NCBI GenBank assembly: GCA_016709665.1
Contig: JADJMI010000019.1
Coordinates: forward strand, 1 to 32,626
Reading direction: 5' to 3'
DNA: 32,626 bases
Source: Betaproteobacteria bacterium
GTDB lineage: Bacteria > Pseudomonadota > Gammaproteobacteria > Burkholderiales > Usitatibacteraceae
Part shown: in pieces, positions 10,235 to 17,978 of the stretch
Position numbering within the stretch: the stretch's first letter is position 1
How the letters are laid out: each line of letters starts with the position of its first letter
Notes under the pieces: model-generated
What the model was told of the DNA's origin: nothing
What the model saw: the letters and a program-made list of their open reading frames with translations, nothing else
Database searches by the model: none
Made by a program: the position numbers and the translations under genes

Positions 10235-10807
10235 CTAGTGCCCGGCCCCCGGGGCCTTCTTGCGCCCGGTCAGCATTGCGGCCACGAGGTTCTCGCCGTG
10301 CAGCCAGCTCGAGAGCACCACGCCCGAGACGTGGACGCCGACCACGGCGAGCATCGCGCTCGCGAGGATCTCGTGGGATTCCTCGAGCCATTCGCCGCCC
10401 AGGTCGTTGTAGGTCGCCCAGCCCGTGGCGATGGTCGCGAGGCCCGCCGCGAGAAGCAGCACGATGGCGATCGCGCCGGCCGGGTTGTGGCCCAGGTGGT
10501 GCTCGGGGCGCGGGCCCATGAGCGAGCGCAGGTAGCGCACGACCGCGGCGGGGCCCTTGATGAAGTTCGAGAAGCGCGCGTTCGCCGGGCCGACGAAGCC
10601 CCACAGCATGCGGAAGCCGATCAGCCCGAGCATGCCGTAGCCGAGCACCACGTGCACGTCGCGGAACCGCTCGCTCTCGGCGGTGAGCCACGCGCCGGCG
10701 AAGCTCGCGGCGAAGGACCAGTGGAAGACGCGGGTGAGGATGTCCCACACCTTCACGGTGGGGGCCTGGGGCATCCCGGTTCCGCCGGTGCGGGGCAGGG
10801 CGCTCAT
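10235..10807 (-). CDS. Cytochrome b561-type di-haem membrane protein of the SHP/DHC cluster
   Basis: Membrane cytochrome b of about 190 residues with four predicted helices. Candidate haem-b ligand histidines are in RVFHWSF, in VHVVLGYG, in ESHEIL and in VVGVHVSG. Proteins of this family reduce periplasmic cytochromes from the quinol pool. The ATG at 10807 is preceded by a good Shine-Dalgarno (GGGAGG) and overlaps the stop of the di-haem cytochrome gene (ATGA). The order SHP, DHC, cytochrome b, regulator, kinase is the one known for the sphaeroides heme protein locus, so this subunit most likely feeds electrons to DHC. Confidence 0.88.
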   Translation of the reverse strand: MSALPRTGGTGMPQAPTVKVWDILTRVFHWSFAASFAGAWLTAESERFRDVHVVLGYGMLGLIGFRMLWGFVGPANARFSNFIKGPAAVVRYLRSLMGPRPEHHLGHNPAGAIAIVLLLAAGLATIATGWATYNDLGGEWLEESHEILASAMLAVVGVHVSGVVLSSWLHGENLVAAMLTGRKKAPGAGH

Positions 10808-11302
10808 TTCGTCCTCCCGCCGGGCACGCGGATGTCGCGTTCCGCATAGCTGCCGCGCTCGGCGCCCGCATGGCAGGCGCCGCAATTGCCGATGCTCTTC
10901 ACCTCGGGCAGGCGGATCGTCGCCGCCGGGACGTGCCTGTCGTGCTCCTTGCGGAACCAGGCCGTCTCGGAGAGGCGCAGCAGGGGCTTGCCGCCCGCGC
11001 TCGTGTCGCGCGTGCCGGCGTTCTTCTCGAGGAAGGCGAGGATGGCGGCCCGCGGCGCGGCGTCGAGGGAGGCGTCGGTGCCGAAGTGCTTGTCGAGACC
11101 GCCCATCACGGCGCGCCACGACGGCGCCGCGAGGAGCGCGGGCGGATAGGGCACGTGGCACGAACCGCACTCCTGCTTGTAGGCCGGGTCGTTCACGACG
11201 TATTCCTTGCTGCCCGCGTCGGCGTGCAGCGCGTGGGTGGTGGTCGCGGCGGCGATGAAGTAAAGCCCCGCGAGCCGGAAGTGCATGCCAGGCCGGTTTC
11301 AT
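10804..11302 (-). CDS. Di-haem cytochrome c (DHC) of the SHP cluster; start possibly frameshifted
   Basis: Periplasmic di-haem cytochrome c that in related loci passes electrons from cytochrome b to SHP. The intact frame from ATG 11286 gives 160 residues with a leader ending near residue 22, haem site CGSCH at Cys40 and CGACH at Cys135. The ATG at 11286 lacks a convincing Shine-Dalgarno. The ATG at 11302 has GGAG seven bases upstream and would follow the SHP stop directly, but it is one base out of frame with the rest. So either the start is 11286 or a single-base indel separates 11302 from the body. The coordinates given include both possibilities. Confidence 0.85.
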
Positions 11303-11312
11303 GGTCGGTCTC

Positions 11313-11708
11313 CTATTTGACGGTGACGAGCCAGGCGAGCACGTCGCCCTTCTCGAGGGGCGTGCAGGGGCGGCCGGCGACGTCGCCGCAATTGCGCCGG
11401 AACCACTTCTCGGCCTTGTCGAGGCTCGCGAAGCGCTCCGGGTTGGCGGCCGGGGCGAGGGGCGCGATCGCCTTGCCGGTGACGGTGTGCTTGCCGGGCT
11501 GGGCCGGGTTCGGGCCATGGCAGGTGTCGCAGCGCCAGTCCTTGCCGTGGGCGGCGGTGAAGAAGGCCCGGCCGCGCTCGGCGGAGAAGCCGGCGAAGGC
11601 GGGGCTCTCCTTCTTCGCCTGGGCGGCGAAATCGGCGAGCAGGTCGTTCGGGGTGGCGGCGAAGGCCGGGGCCGCGGCGAGGGCGAGGGCGAGGAGGAGG
11701 GGGCGCAT
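11313..11708 (-). CDS. Sphaeroides heme protein (SHP)-family monohaem cytochrome c, DUF1924
   Basis: Periplasmic high-spin c-type cytochrome of 131 residues. Signal peptide MRPLLLALALAAAPAFA, haem motif CDTCH (Cys60, Cys63, His64), and the conserved C-terminal block KWFRRNC. In the studied SHP from Rhodobacter sphaeroides an asparagine is the sixth haem ligand; Asn106 in WFRRNC is the likely counterpart, and Cys107 and Cys115 could form a disulfide. SHPs bind oxygen and nitric oxide, but the physiological role is unsettled. The ATG at 11708 has AAGGAA six bases upstream and was preferred over the upstream in-frame ATG at 11741. First gene of a minus-strand operon with DHC, cytochrome b and a two-component pair. 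Confidence 0.88.
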   Translation of the reverse strand: MRPLLLALALAAAPAFAATPNDLLADFAAQAKKESPAFAGFSAERGRAFFTAAHGKDWRCDTCHGPNPAQPGKHTVTGKAIAPLAPAANPERFASLDKAEKWFRRNCGDVAGRPCTPLEKGDVLAWLVTVK

Positions 11709-11755
11709 GGCGGTTCCTTTCGGGGTTGTCATGGACGCCATCGTGGCGGCGCCGC

Positions 11756-11771
11756 CTTAGGGACTCCTTAA
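11756..11771. promoter_or_regulatory. QseB/PmrA-type direct repeat upstream of the SHP operon
   Basis: CTTAG-GGACTC-CTTAA on the plus strand is a direct repeat matching the QseB/PmrA pattern CTTAA-N6-CTTAA with one mismatch, with half-sites one helical turn apart. It lies 48-63 bases upstream of the SHP start codon. The operon encodes a QseB-like regulator, so it is a plausible autoregulatory site. It is also within the region shared with the divergent nickel transporter genes. Confidence 0.5.
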
Positions 11772-11815
11772 GACGGCGGAACCTTGTCTGCCGTCAAAGC
11801 CGGCCGGGGGTCGAC

Positions 11816-11843
11816 GTATGATGATCGAGCCTGTTCTTCATAC
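11816..11843. promoter_or_regulatory. NikR operator (GTATGA-N16-TCATAC)
   Basis: Perfect half-sites GTATGA (11816-11821) and TCATAC (11838-11843) separated by exactly 16 bases, the operator described for the nickel-responsive repressor NikR of Escherichia coli. The symmetry extends with one mismatch (GTATGATGA against TCTTCATAC). The site ends 18 bases before the start codon of the transporter gene cbiM/nikM, a position suited to repression. NikR itself is not encoded in the window. Confidence 0.8.
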
Positions 11844-11861
11844 CGATGGGGAAGACCGACG

Positions 11862-12860
11862 ATGCACATGGCCGACGCGCTGCTCTCCCCCGCCGTGGGA
11901 GGGGCGATGTGGGTGGCTTCCGCCGCCACCCTCGCCGTGTGCGCGCGAAAGGTGAGTGCCCGCTCCGAAGACCGCATCGTCCCGCTGATGGGGGTGCTCG
12001 GCGCCTTCGTGTTTGCGGCGCAGATGATCAATTTCGCCATACCCGGCACCGGTTCCAGCGGGCACCTGGGCGGCGGGCTGCTGCTCGCCATCCTTCTCGG
12101 GCCCTCGGCGGCCTTCCTCGCGATCGCCTCGGTGCTCACCGTCCAGGCGCTCTTCTTCGCCGACGGGGGACTGCTCGCCCTGGGCGCCAACCTGTTCAAC
12201 ATCGGCGTGCTGCCCTGCTTCGTGGCCTATCCCCTCCTTTACCGACCGCTGGCACCGGCCGGTTCGTCGCGGGCCCGGGTGGGCATCGCGGCGTCGGTCG
12301 CGGCGGTGGGCGGTCTCCTGCTGGGGGCCACGGGCGTGGTGCTGCAGACGGTGGCCTCGGGGATCTCGAGCCTGCCGGCGGGGCCGTTCCTCGCGCTGAT
12401 GCTGCCGATCCACCTGGCGATCGGGCTGGCGGAGGGGCTCGCCACCGCGGCGCTGGTGCTCTTCCTCGCCAAGGCGCGCCCGGACCTGTTGCCGGCCGCG
12501 CCGGCCCCGCTTCGCCGTCGCTCCCTGGCCGGGTTCGCGGTCGCGGCGGCGCTCGTGGCCGGGGTGCTCTCGTGGTTCGCCTCGCCGCAACCGGACGGGC
12601 TGGAGTGGTCCATCGCCCGAGCGGCCGGGATGGCCGAACTGAAGGCGCCGGAAGGCGGCATGCACGGGTCGATGGCTCGCCTGCAGTCGACGACCGCCCT
12701 GCTGCCGGATTACGACCTGCCTGCGTCCCGGGCAGCCGCGCAGGGCGAAGCCGCGTGGCCGGAGGTGAACGCCGGCAAGTCCTTCGCGGGCCTGGTGGGC
12801 GCGCTCGCCACGCTCGGGCTCGTCGTCGCGGCGGGCTTCGCGCTCCGGCGGCGGCGCTAG
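11862..12860 (+). CDS. nikM: ECF-type nickel (or cobalt) transporter substrate-binding protein CbiM/NikM with PDGLE domain
   Basis: Substrate-capturing membrane protein of an energy-coupling-factor transporter, 332 residues. It starts MHMADALLSP; in CbiM/NikM proteins the extreme N terminus with His2 coordinates the metal, so ATG 11862 rather than upstream starts is favoured. Six or more hydrophobic helices follow, with a G/A-rich core (LLLGATGVVLQ). The C-terminal part has a helix, the motif PQPDGLEW typical of the PDGLE/CbiN-like domain, and a last helix. The NikR-type operator just upstream points to nickel rather than cobalt. cbiQ begins 40 bases downstream. No cobalamin riboswitch is visible in the leader. 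Confidence 0.87.
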   Translation: MHMADALLSPAVGGAMWVASAATLAVCARKVSARSEDRIVPLMGVLGAFVFAAQMINFAIPGTGSSGHLGGGLLLAILLGPSAAFLAIASVLTVQALFFADGGLLALGANLFNIGVLPCFVAYPLLYRPLAPAGSSRARVGIAASVAAVGGLLLGATGVVLQTVASGISSLPAGPFLALMLPIHLAIGLAEGLATAALVLFLAKARPDLLPAAPAPLRRRSLAGFAVAAALVAGVLSWFASPQPDGLEWSIARAAGMAELKAPEGGMHGSMARLQSTTALLPDYDLPASRAAAQGEAAWPEVNAGKSFAGLVGALATLGLVVAAGFALRRRR

Positions 12861-12900
12861 CCTTTCCGGCGGCGTTCCGGATGGCGCATCATCGGGCGCC

Positions 12901-13710
12901 ATGAGCCGACTCGAATCCGCTCTCGCGGACCTTCGCCTCGCCGACACGCTCGCCGCGCGCGACACGGGCCTTTCGCGACTCGACCCGCGCGCGAAGATCG
13001 TGACGACGCTCGCGTTCCTCGCGGCCGTCGTCTCCTACGAGCGGCACACCGTGGTCGCGCTGCTGCCCTTCCTGCTCTACCCCGTGGCGCTCGTGTCGAT
13101 GGGCGAGGTGCCGTGGCGGTGGCTCGCGCGCAAGCTCGCGCTCGCGGCGCCCTTCGCCGTCCTGATGGGGATCGCCAACCCCGTCCTCGACCGCGCGCCG
13201 CTGGAGGTGGCGCACGGGGTGACGATGGCCGGCGGGTGGATCAGTTTCGGGTCGATACTGCTTCGCTTCGCGCTCACGGTGACGGCGGCATTGGCGGTGG
13301 TGGCGGGCACGGGCATGCACGCGCTTTGCGCGGGGCTCGCGGCGCTCGGCACGCCGCGCGTGTTCACCGCGCAACTGCTCTTCCTGTGGCGCTACGCGTT
13401 CGTGCTGGGCGGCGAGGGGGCGCGCATGGCGACGGCGCGGGAGGCGCGCGGCGGGCGGGGCTCGCCGACGCTGGCGGTGTACGGCTCGCTGGCCGGGCAC
13501 CTGCTGCTTCGGGCGTTCGAGCGGGCGGAGCGCATCCACCGGGCGATGCTCGCGCGCGGGTTCGACGGCGAGATCCGACCGTCCCGGGCGCTGCGATGGA
13601 GCTCTCGCGACACGGTCTTCGTCGTCGGCTGGGTGGCGTTCTTCGTCGCCGCGCGGGCCGTGTACCTGCCGCTGCTGCTCGGGCGCCTTCTCACGGGGCT
13701 CGGCGGATGA
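12901..13710 (+). CDS. nikQ: ECF transporter transmembrane component CbiQ/NikQ
   Basis: Membrane coupling component linking the ATPase to the metal-binding subunit, 269 residues. It begins with a CbiQ-like N terminus containing DTGLSRLDPRAKI, has about five hydrophobic segments, and shows the coupling-helix motif ERAERIHRAMLARGFDG, which contacts the ATPase in ECF transporters. It lies between the substrate-binding and ATPase genes, its stop overlapping the ATPase start (ATGA). Metal choice is inferred from the NikR-type operator; on sequence alone CbiQ and NikQ are hard to tell apart. Confidence 0.92.
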   Translation: MSRLESALADLRLADTLAARDTGLSRLDPRAKIVTTLAFLAAVVSYERHTVVALLPFLLYPVALVSMGEVPWRWLARKLALAAPFAVLMGIANPVLDRAPLEVAHGVTMAGGWISFGSILLRFALTVTAALAVVAGTGMHALCAGLAALGTPRVFTAQLLFLWRYAFVLGGEGARMATAREARGGRGSPTLAVYGSLAGHLLLRAFERAERIHRAMLARGFDGEIRPSRALRWSSRDTVFVVGWVAFFVAARAVYLPLLLGRLLTGLGG

Positions 13711-14438
13711 ACCAGCAAGTGGTCGAGGCCATCGGCCTTTCCTACGCCTACCCGGACGGCACGACGGCCCTGGATGGCGCGAGCTTTCGCGTGGCGCCCG
13801 GCGAGTCGGTGGCGATCGTGGGCGGCAACGGCGCGGGCAAGTCGACGCTGCTGCTGATGATGGCCGGGCTGCTGGAGGCCAACGCGGGCGAGGTGCGGAT
13901 CGGCGACGTGTCGGTGACGCCCGGGTCGCGCGATTTCGTGCGGCGCACGATCGGCTTCGTCTTCCAGGATGCCGACGACCAGCTCTTCATGCCGACGGTG
14001 AAGGAGGACGTGGCTTTCGGGCCGCTCAACTTCGGTGTCCCGGCGGAAGAGGCGGCTTCGCTCGCGGCCACGGCGCTCGACGTCGTGGGCGCCTCGCACC
14101 TGGCCGAGCGGCCGCCGTATCACCTCTCGGGCGGCGAGAAGCGGGCCGTGGCGCTCGCCGGCGTGATCGCGATGGGGCCGAGCGTGCTGCTGCTCGACGA
14201 GCCGACCGCCGGCCTCGATCCGGCCGCGCGGCGGCGGCTCATCAAGCTGCTGCAGGCCTTCGAGCACACCCGCATCGTCGCCACGCACGACCTGGACTTC
14301 GTGCTGGACGTGTGCGCGCGCGTGCTGGTGATGGAGGGCGGTCGCATCGTGGCCGATGGCGCGCCCGATGCCGTCTTCCGGGATGAACCCCTTCTCGCGC
14401 GCTGCCACCTCGAAGCGCCGCTGCGCTGGCAGGGTTGA
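13707..14438 (+). CDS. nikO: ECF transporter ATPase CbiO/NikO
   Basis: ABC-type ATPase energising metal import, 243 residues. Walker A GGNGAGKST, Q-loop VFQDADDQLF (typical of the CbiO family), signature LSGGEKRAV, Walker B VLLLDEPTAGLD and the H-loop ATHDLDF are all present. It is the last gene of the transporter operon. Its TGA stop (14436-14438) is the first three bases of a 21-nt palindromic repeat unit, so the repeat cluster starts exactly at the end of this gene. Confidence 0.95.
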   Translation: MNQQVVEAIGLSYAYPDGTTALDGASFRVAPGESVAIVGGNGAGKSTLLLMMAGLLEANAGEVRIGDVSVTPGSRDFVRRTIGFVFQDADDQLFMPTVKEDVAFGPLNFGVPAEEAASLAATALDVVGASHLAERPPYHLSGGEKRAVALAGVIAMGPSVLLLDEPTAGLDPAARRRLIKLLQAFEHTRIVATHDLDFVLDVCARVLVMEGGRIVADGAPDAVFRDEPLLARCHLEAPLRWQG

Positions 14439-14544
14439 AGGGGACGCACACCTTCACACCTGAAGGGGACGCACACCTTCACCGCCTGAAGGGGACGCGT
14501 GAAGGGGCGCCCCTCAGTCAAGGTGAAGGTGTGCGTCCCCTTCA
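14436..14544. repeat. REP-like palindromic repeat cluster, locus 1
   Basis: Two complete 21-nt units in one orientation (14436-14456 and 14461-14481; arms TGAAGG and CCTTCA around a GC-rich centre), a third truncated unit (14487-14498), and one complete inverted unit (14524-14544). Spacers between direct units are 4-5 bases. The inverted copy can pair with either direct copy to form a long stem. The first unit supplies the stop codon of the transporter ATPase gene. The same unit recurs at 19532-19601 and 20472-20574. Confidence 0.9.
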
Positions 14545-14553
14545 GGGGCGTTG

Positions 14554-14559
14554 TATGAT
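14554..14559 (+). promoter_or_regulatory. Possible -10 element (TATGAT) before the DUF2946 gene
   Basis: TATGAT preceded by TG-like bases lies just after the repeat cluster and 11 bases before the internal ATG at 14570. It overlaps the upstream candidate ATG at 14555. No good -35 hexamer is seen. If it is a true -10, the transcript would be nearly leaderless from 14570. Confidence 0.25.
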
Positions 14560-14956
14560 CGCGGCCGACATGCGCCTTTCGTCCACCCTTCGTCGCCTGG
14601 CCTCCTTCGTCGCGCTCGTCGCGGTGGCGGCGGCCGCGCTCGTGCCGGCGGTTTCCCACGCGCTCGGGCAGTCGCAAGGCACCAAGTGGATCGAGGTGTG
14701 CTCGTCGACCGGCCCGATCCAGGTCGAGGTCCCGGCGGACGGCCCCGGCCTTCCGAAGGCCCCCAAGGCCTCGGATTTCGACCACTGCCCGTTCTGCTCG
14801 CCGCACGCCGGCGCGATGGCGCCCCCTCCGGCACCCATCGCCCTGCCGCTTCCCGCCGCTCCCGCCGAGATCGTCCCGGCGCTCTTCCTCGCCGCCCCGC
14901 GCCCGCTGCACGCGTGGGCCACGGCGCAGCCCCGCGCACCCCCCCTCGCTTCCTGA
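14555..14956 (+). CDS. DUF2946 family protein
   Basis: Small exported protein, about 133 residues from ATG 14555 or 128 from ATG 14570. An N-terminal hydrophobic signal or anchor (LASFVALVAVAAAALVPA) is followed by the DUF2946 pattern: WIEVCSS and then DHCPFCSPHAG, i.e. conserved cysteines and histidines that could bind a metal. A second hydrophobic Ala/Pro-rich segment is near the C terminus. The function of DUF2946 is unknown; such genes often sit beside TonB-dependent receptor and metal-handling genes, as here. It begins just after a repeat cluster and is followed by a frameshifted small membrane protein and a DsrE-like gene. Confidence 0.75.
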   Translation: MIAADMRLSSTLRRLASFVALVAVAAAALVPAVSHALGQSQGTKWIEVCSSTGPIQVEVPADGPGLPKAPKASDFDHCPFCSPHAGAMAPPPAPIALPLPAAPAEIVPALFLAAPRPLHAWATAQPRAPPLAS

Positions 14957-15029
14957 CGCACCGCTGAGAACGCGCCGCCCGCTCGCGTAGCGCCGGCGTG
15001 CCCTTGCCGTTTCTCCGTCAGGAGGCCCC

Positions 15030-15300
15030 GTGCCCACCGGTCTCAAGGTCGTGGCCGCGATCAATCTCGCGGCCGTCACGCTGCTTGCCACGCTCGCCGT
15101 GCAATTTGGGCGGCGGATTCCATTCCGGCGACTTCCCGCCGGATCACCAGATCGTGCTCGTCCCCGTCGAGCCCGCGCCCGAAGCCGTGCCCGTGGTCGC
15201 TTCCGTGCGGCCCGAAATTCCCGCCGAGTTCCGCCGCGTCGAGGCCCAGGCCCCGCGGTGGGAGGAAAGCGCGGACGGCCGCATCCGGCTCATCGACTGA
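15030..15300 (+). pseudogene. Small single-pass membrane protein, apparent frameshift
   Basis: An AGGAGG Shine-Dalgarno (15020-15025) precedes GTG 15030, which opens MPTGLKVVAAINLAAVTLLATLAVQF, an N-terminal membrane helix. The frame then switches near 15104-15111 (CAATTTGGGCGG), and the rest (GGGFHSGDFPPDHQIVLVPV..., ending DGRIRLID) runs in another frame to a TGA at 15298-15300. The span of 271 bases suggests one extra base in the T or G run. The product would be about 90 residues: one helix, then a Pro/Val/Glu-rich extracytoplasmic tail. It resembles no family I recognise. It lies between the DUF2946 and DsrE-like genes. Confidence 0.6.
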
Positions 15301-15307
15301 ACCCCCG

Positions 15308-15325
15308 GGCCCGCGCCAGCGGGCC
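15308..15325. terminator. GC hairpin in front of the DsrE-like gene
   Basis: GGCCCGC-GCCA-GCGGGCC is a perfect seven-base-pair hairpin in the 45-base gap, followed a few bases later by GAAAAAGGAAA, which holds the Shine-Dalgarno of the next gene. It could be a weak terminator or a leader structure; the sequence does not decide. Confidence 0.3.
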
Positions 15326-15345
15326 GCTCCGAAAAAGGAAATCCC

Positions 15346-15765
15346 ATGAAACGCCTGCTCTCGATCCTCGCCCCGCTCGCCGTTGCCCTCGTCACCCTCG
15401 TCCCCGCCGCCCACGCCGGCGACAAGGACCCGCTCTTCGTGAACCTCACCACCGATGACCCGCACCGCGCGTCGATGGCCCTCGCCTTCGGCGGCAACCA
15501 GCACGGCCGAGGCCATCCGCTCACGGTCTTCCTCAACGATCGCGGCGTGCATCTCGCGGCCCGGTCGCAGGCGGGCAAGTTCGGCGCGCACCAGAAGTCC
15601 CTCGCGGAACTGATGGCCAAGGGTGCCACCGTGCTCGTCTGCGGGATGTGCATGAAGCACTACGGTGTCGCGGAGAAGGACCTCGTCGCCGGCGCCCGGC
15701 CGGCCAACCCCGAACTTACCGGCGCCGCGCTCTTCGCCGATGGCGCCAAGTCGCTCACCTGGTAG
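15346..15765 (+). CDS. DsrE/DsrF-like periplasmic protein
   Basis: Exported protein of 139 residues with a signal peptide (MKRLLSILAPLAVALVTLVPAAHA, probable cleavage after AHA). The mature part has the DsrE-like alternating fold pattern (PLFVNLTTDDPHRASMALAF) and the motif VLVCGMCMKHYGV, which carries conserved cysteines at the position of the active cysteine in DsrE-family sulfur carriers. A Shine-Dalgarno AAGGAA precedes the ATG. It ends eight bases before the TonB-dependent receptor gene, so the two are probably cotranscribed. A sulfur-transfer or metal-thiol role in the periplasm is possible but not shown. Confidence 0.78.
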   Translation: MKRLLSILAPLAVALVTLVPAAHAGDKDPLFVNLTTDDPHRASMALAFGGNQHGRGHPLTVFLNDRGVHLAARSQAGKFGAHQKSLAELMAKGATVLVCGMCMKHYGVAEKDLVAGARPANPELTGAALFADGAKSLTW

Positions 15766-15772
15766 GACCACC

Positions 15773-17968
15773 ATGAACCGACCTTCCCTGATCGCCGCCG
15801 TCGTGATGATGGCCCTTTCCGCCGGCGCCTTCGCGCAGCAAGCCGGCGAAGAGCCGAAGAAGGAACCCGAGTCCGCCAAGGCCCCCGCCACGCCGGTCGA
15901 CAAGCTCCTCGTCACCGACCAGGCGCCCGCGCCCAACTCGAAACTCCCCCTCGACACGCCGGCCGCCACCGGCAGCCGCCTCGGTCTGACGCCCCGGCAG
16001 ACCGCCGCCACCATCAACATCGTCGATCGCGAGACGATGGACGCACGCGGCACCCGCGACACGCTCGAAGCCCTGCAGGGCGTGCCCGGCGTCATCGCCG
16101 ACTCGCCCCCGGGTGGCGGCGGCAGCGTCTCGATGCGCGGTTTCTCCAGCTCGCAGATCACGCAGCTCTTCAACGGCATCGACGTGGGCTACGTCATCGC
16201 GGCGCACCCGGTCGACGCGTGGATCCTCGACCGCGTGGAAGTGCTGGGCGGCGCCTCGAGCTTCCTCTACGGGCAAGGAGCGGTGGGCGGCGCGGTGAAC
16301 TACGTCTCCAAGCTCGCCACGCGAACGCCCCTGCCGAACGACGTGCTCGTGCGCGGCGGCAGCGACGGCGCGTGGCAGGGCGCCTACGGCGGCCAGATGG
16401 CCCTGGGCGGCAAGGACGCACGCCACTTCATCCGACTCGACGCGAGCCTGCAGGGCTGGGAAGGCTACGTGAACCGCACCGACGGGCGCACGCAGGTGCT
16501 CACGGCCTCGTGGCTCGCGGACCTCACCCCACGCCTTTCGCACACCCTCGCCTACGAATGGCAGAACAAGGACCACCAGCCGTACTGGGGCACGCCGCTG
16601 CTCAACCCCACGGCCAACGCGCAGTTCGATCCGGGCCTGCGCTTCACCAACTTCAACACGGCCGACGGCGCCTACGAGCAGGTCACGGACTGGGTGCGCT
16701 CGATCCTCGAGTACCGGGCCTCCGACCGCACGCGCGTCACGAACACCGCCTACTTCTACGACGCCGAGCGCGACTACCGCAACGTCGAGACGTACCGCTA
16801 CACCGCGGACAATTCGCGCGTGCAGCGTACCGGCATCCTCGCCCAGAAGCACGGCCAGACGCTCATGGGCAACAAGGTCGAGCTCGCGCACCAGGGCATG
16901 CTCGCGGGGCTGTCGTCCGATTGGTCCTTCGGACTCGACATGAGCCGCAACAAGCAGACGCGCTACCCGACCTCGCTCTCGACGATCGTGAGCACGGTGG
17001 ATCCCTACAACTTCACCGTCGAGAACTTCTTCGACATACCCGGCGTCACGCCCGCGACCAACCCGGACCGCGACAACCGCGTGTTCATCCAGGCCCTCTA
17101 CGCGGAGAACATCACGAGACTCGGCTCCGGGTGGAGCCTGCTCACGGGGCTTCGCGGGGAGAAGATCCGCATCGACGCGGTGAACTACCGCGCGGTGAAC
17201 GCGGCCAACCCCGCGTACTTCAAGCGCGACTACGAGCCGGTCACGGGGCGCATCGGCGCGATGTGGGAGTTCGCCCGGAACGCCAACGTGTACGCCACGT
17301 ACAGCACGGCGGCCGACCCGCCCTCGGGCATCCTCACCACCATCAACTTCGGCGCCATCCAGGACTTCGACCTCACCAAGGGCAACCAGGTCGAGGTGGG
17401 CAGCAAGTTCGACTTCCTCGACGGCCTGGGCAATGGCACGGTGGCGGCCTACCGCATCGAGCGCAAAAACCTCTCGATGCCGGACCCGGACAACCCCAAC
17501 GTGTCCATTCCCGTGGGCGCGCAGTCCTCGAAGGGCTTCGAGGCGCAGGCGGGCGTTCGCCTCAACGCGGCGTGGCGCCTGCAGGCCAACGTGGCCTACG
17601 TGAAGGCGCAGTTCGACAAGTTCGTGCAGGTGGTGGGTGGGGTCGCGGTGGACCGCGCCGGCAACCGTCCGACGGGCATTCCGGAGCGCGTCGCGAACCT
17701 CTACGCGAACTGGGACTTCCTGCCGGGCTGGTCGGCCTACGGCGGCGTGCGCTACGTCTCCGACCGCATGGGCAACGTGGACAACACGCAGCGCTTCGCG
17801 AGCTACACGCTGCTCGACGCGGGCCTCGCCTGGCGGCTCTCGCCGCGCGCGACGCTCACGGTGCGCGGGCGCAACCTCACCGACGAGGTGTACGTCGCCT
17901 CGGGCAGCACGCAGGTGAGGCTGGGCGAGCCGCGCGCGTGGGAAGTCGCGCTGCGCACCACGTTCTAG
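15773..17968 (+). CDS. TonB-dependent outer-membrane receptor, siderophore type
   Basis: Outer-membrane active transporter of 731 residues. Signal peptide ends near AGAFA. The plug domain shows LTPRQTAATINIVDRETMDA, the LQGVPGV block, the SMRGF motif and VEVLGGASSFLYGQGAVGGAVNYVSK. The C-terminal half is a beta-barrel with alternating aromatic strands, a GNQVEVGSKF strand and a terminal Phe (ALRTTF) needed for barrel insertion. The plug resembles ferric-siderophore receptors of the FhuA/FecA type. It follows the DsrE-like gene closely, and the PepSY membrane protein starts 10 bases downstream, a pairing often seen in iron or other metal uptake. The ligand is unknown. Confidence 0.93.
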   Translation: MNRPSLIAAVVMMALSAGAFAQQAGEEPKKEPESAKAPATPVDKLLVTDQAPAPNSKLPLDTPAATGSRLGLTPRQTAATINIVDRETMDARGTRDTLEALQGVPGVIADSPPGGGGSVSMRGFSSSQITQLFNGIDVGYVIAAHPVDAWILDRVEVLGGASSFLYGQGAVGGAVNYVSKLATRTPLPNDVLVRGGSDGAWQGAYGGQMALGGKDARHFIRLDASLQGWEGYVNRTDGRTQVLTASWLADLTPRLSHTLAYEWQNKDHQPYWGTPLLNPTANAQFDPGLRFTNFNTADGAYEQVTDWVRSILEYRASDRTRVTNTAYFYDAERDYRNVETYRYTADNSRVQRTGILAQKHGQTLMGNKVELAHQGMLAGLSSDWSFGLDMSRNKQTRYPTSLSTIVSTVDPYNFTVENFFDIPGVTPATNPDRDNRVFIQALYAENITRLGSGWSLLTGLRGEKIRIDAVNYRAVNAANPAYFKRDYEPVTGRIGAMWEFARNANVYATYSTAADPPSGILTTINFGAIQDFDLTKGNQVEVGSKFDFLDGLGNGTVAAYRIERKNLSMPDPDNPNVSIPVGAQSSKGFEAQAGVRLNAAWRLQANVAYVKAQFDKFVQVVGGVAVDRAGNRPTGIPERVANLYANWDFLPGWSAYGGVRYVSDRMGNVDNTQRFASYTLLDAGLAWRLSPRATLTVRGRNLTDEVYVASGSTQVRLGEPRAWEVALRTTF

Positions 17969-17978
17969 GGGCGCGGTC

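Noticed and set aside
11742..11861. Cobalamin riboswitch before the transporter genes
   Set aside because: The leader is too short and lacks the B12-box; the NikR-type palindrome explains the region better.
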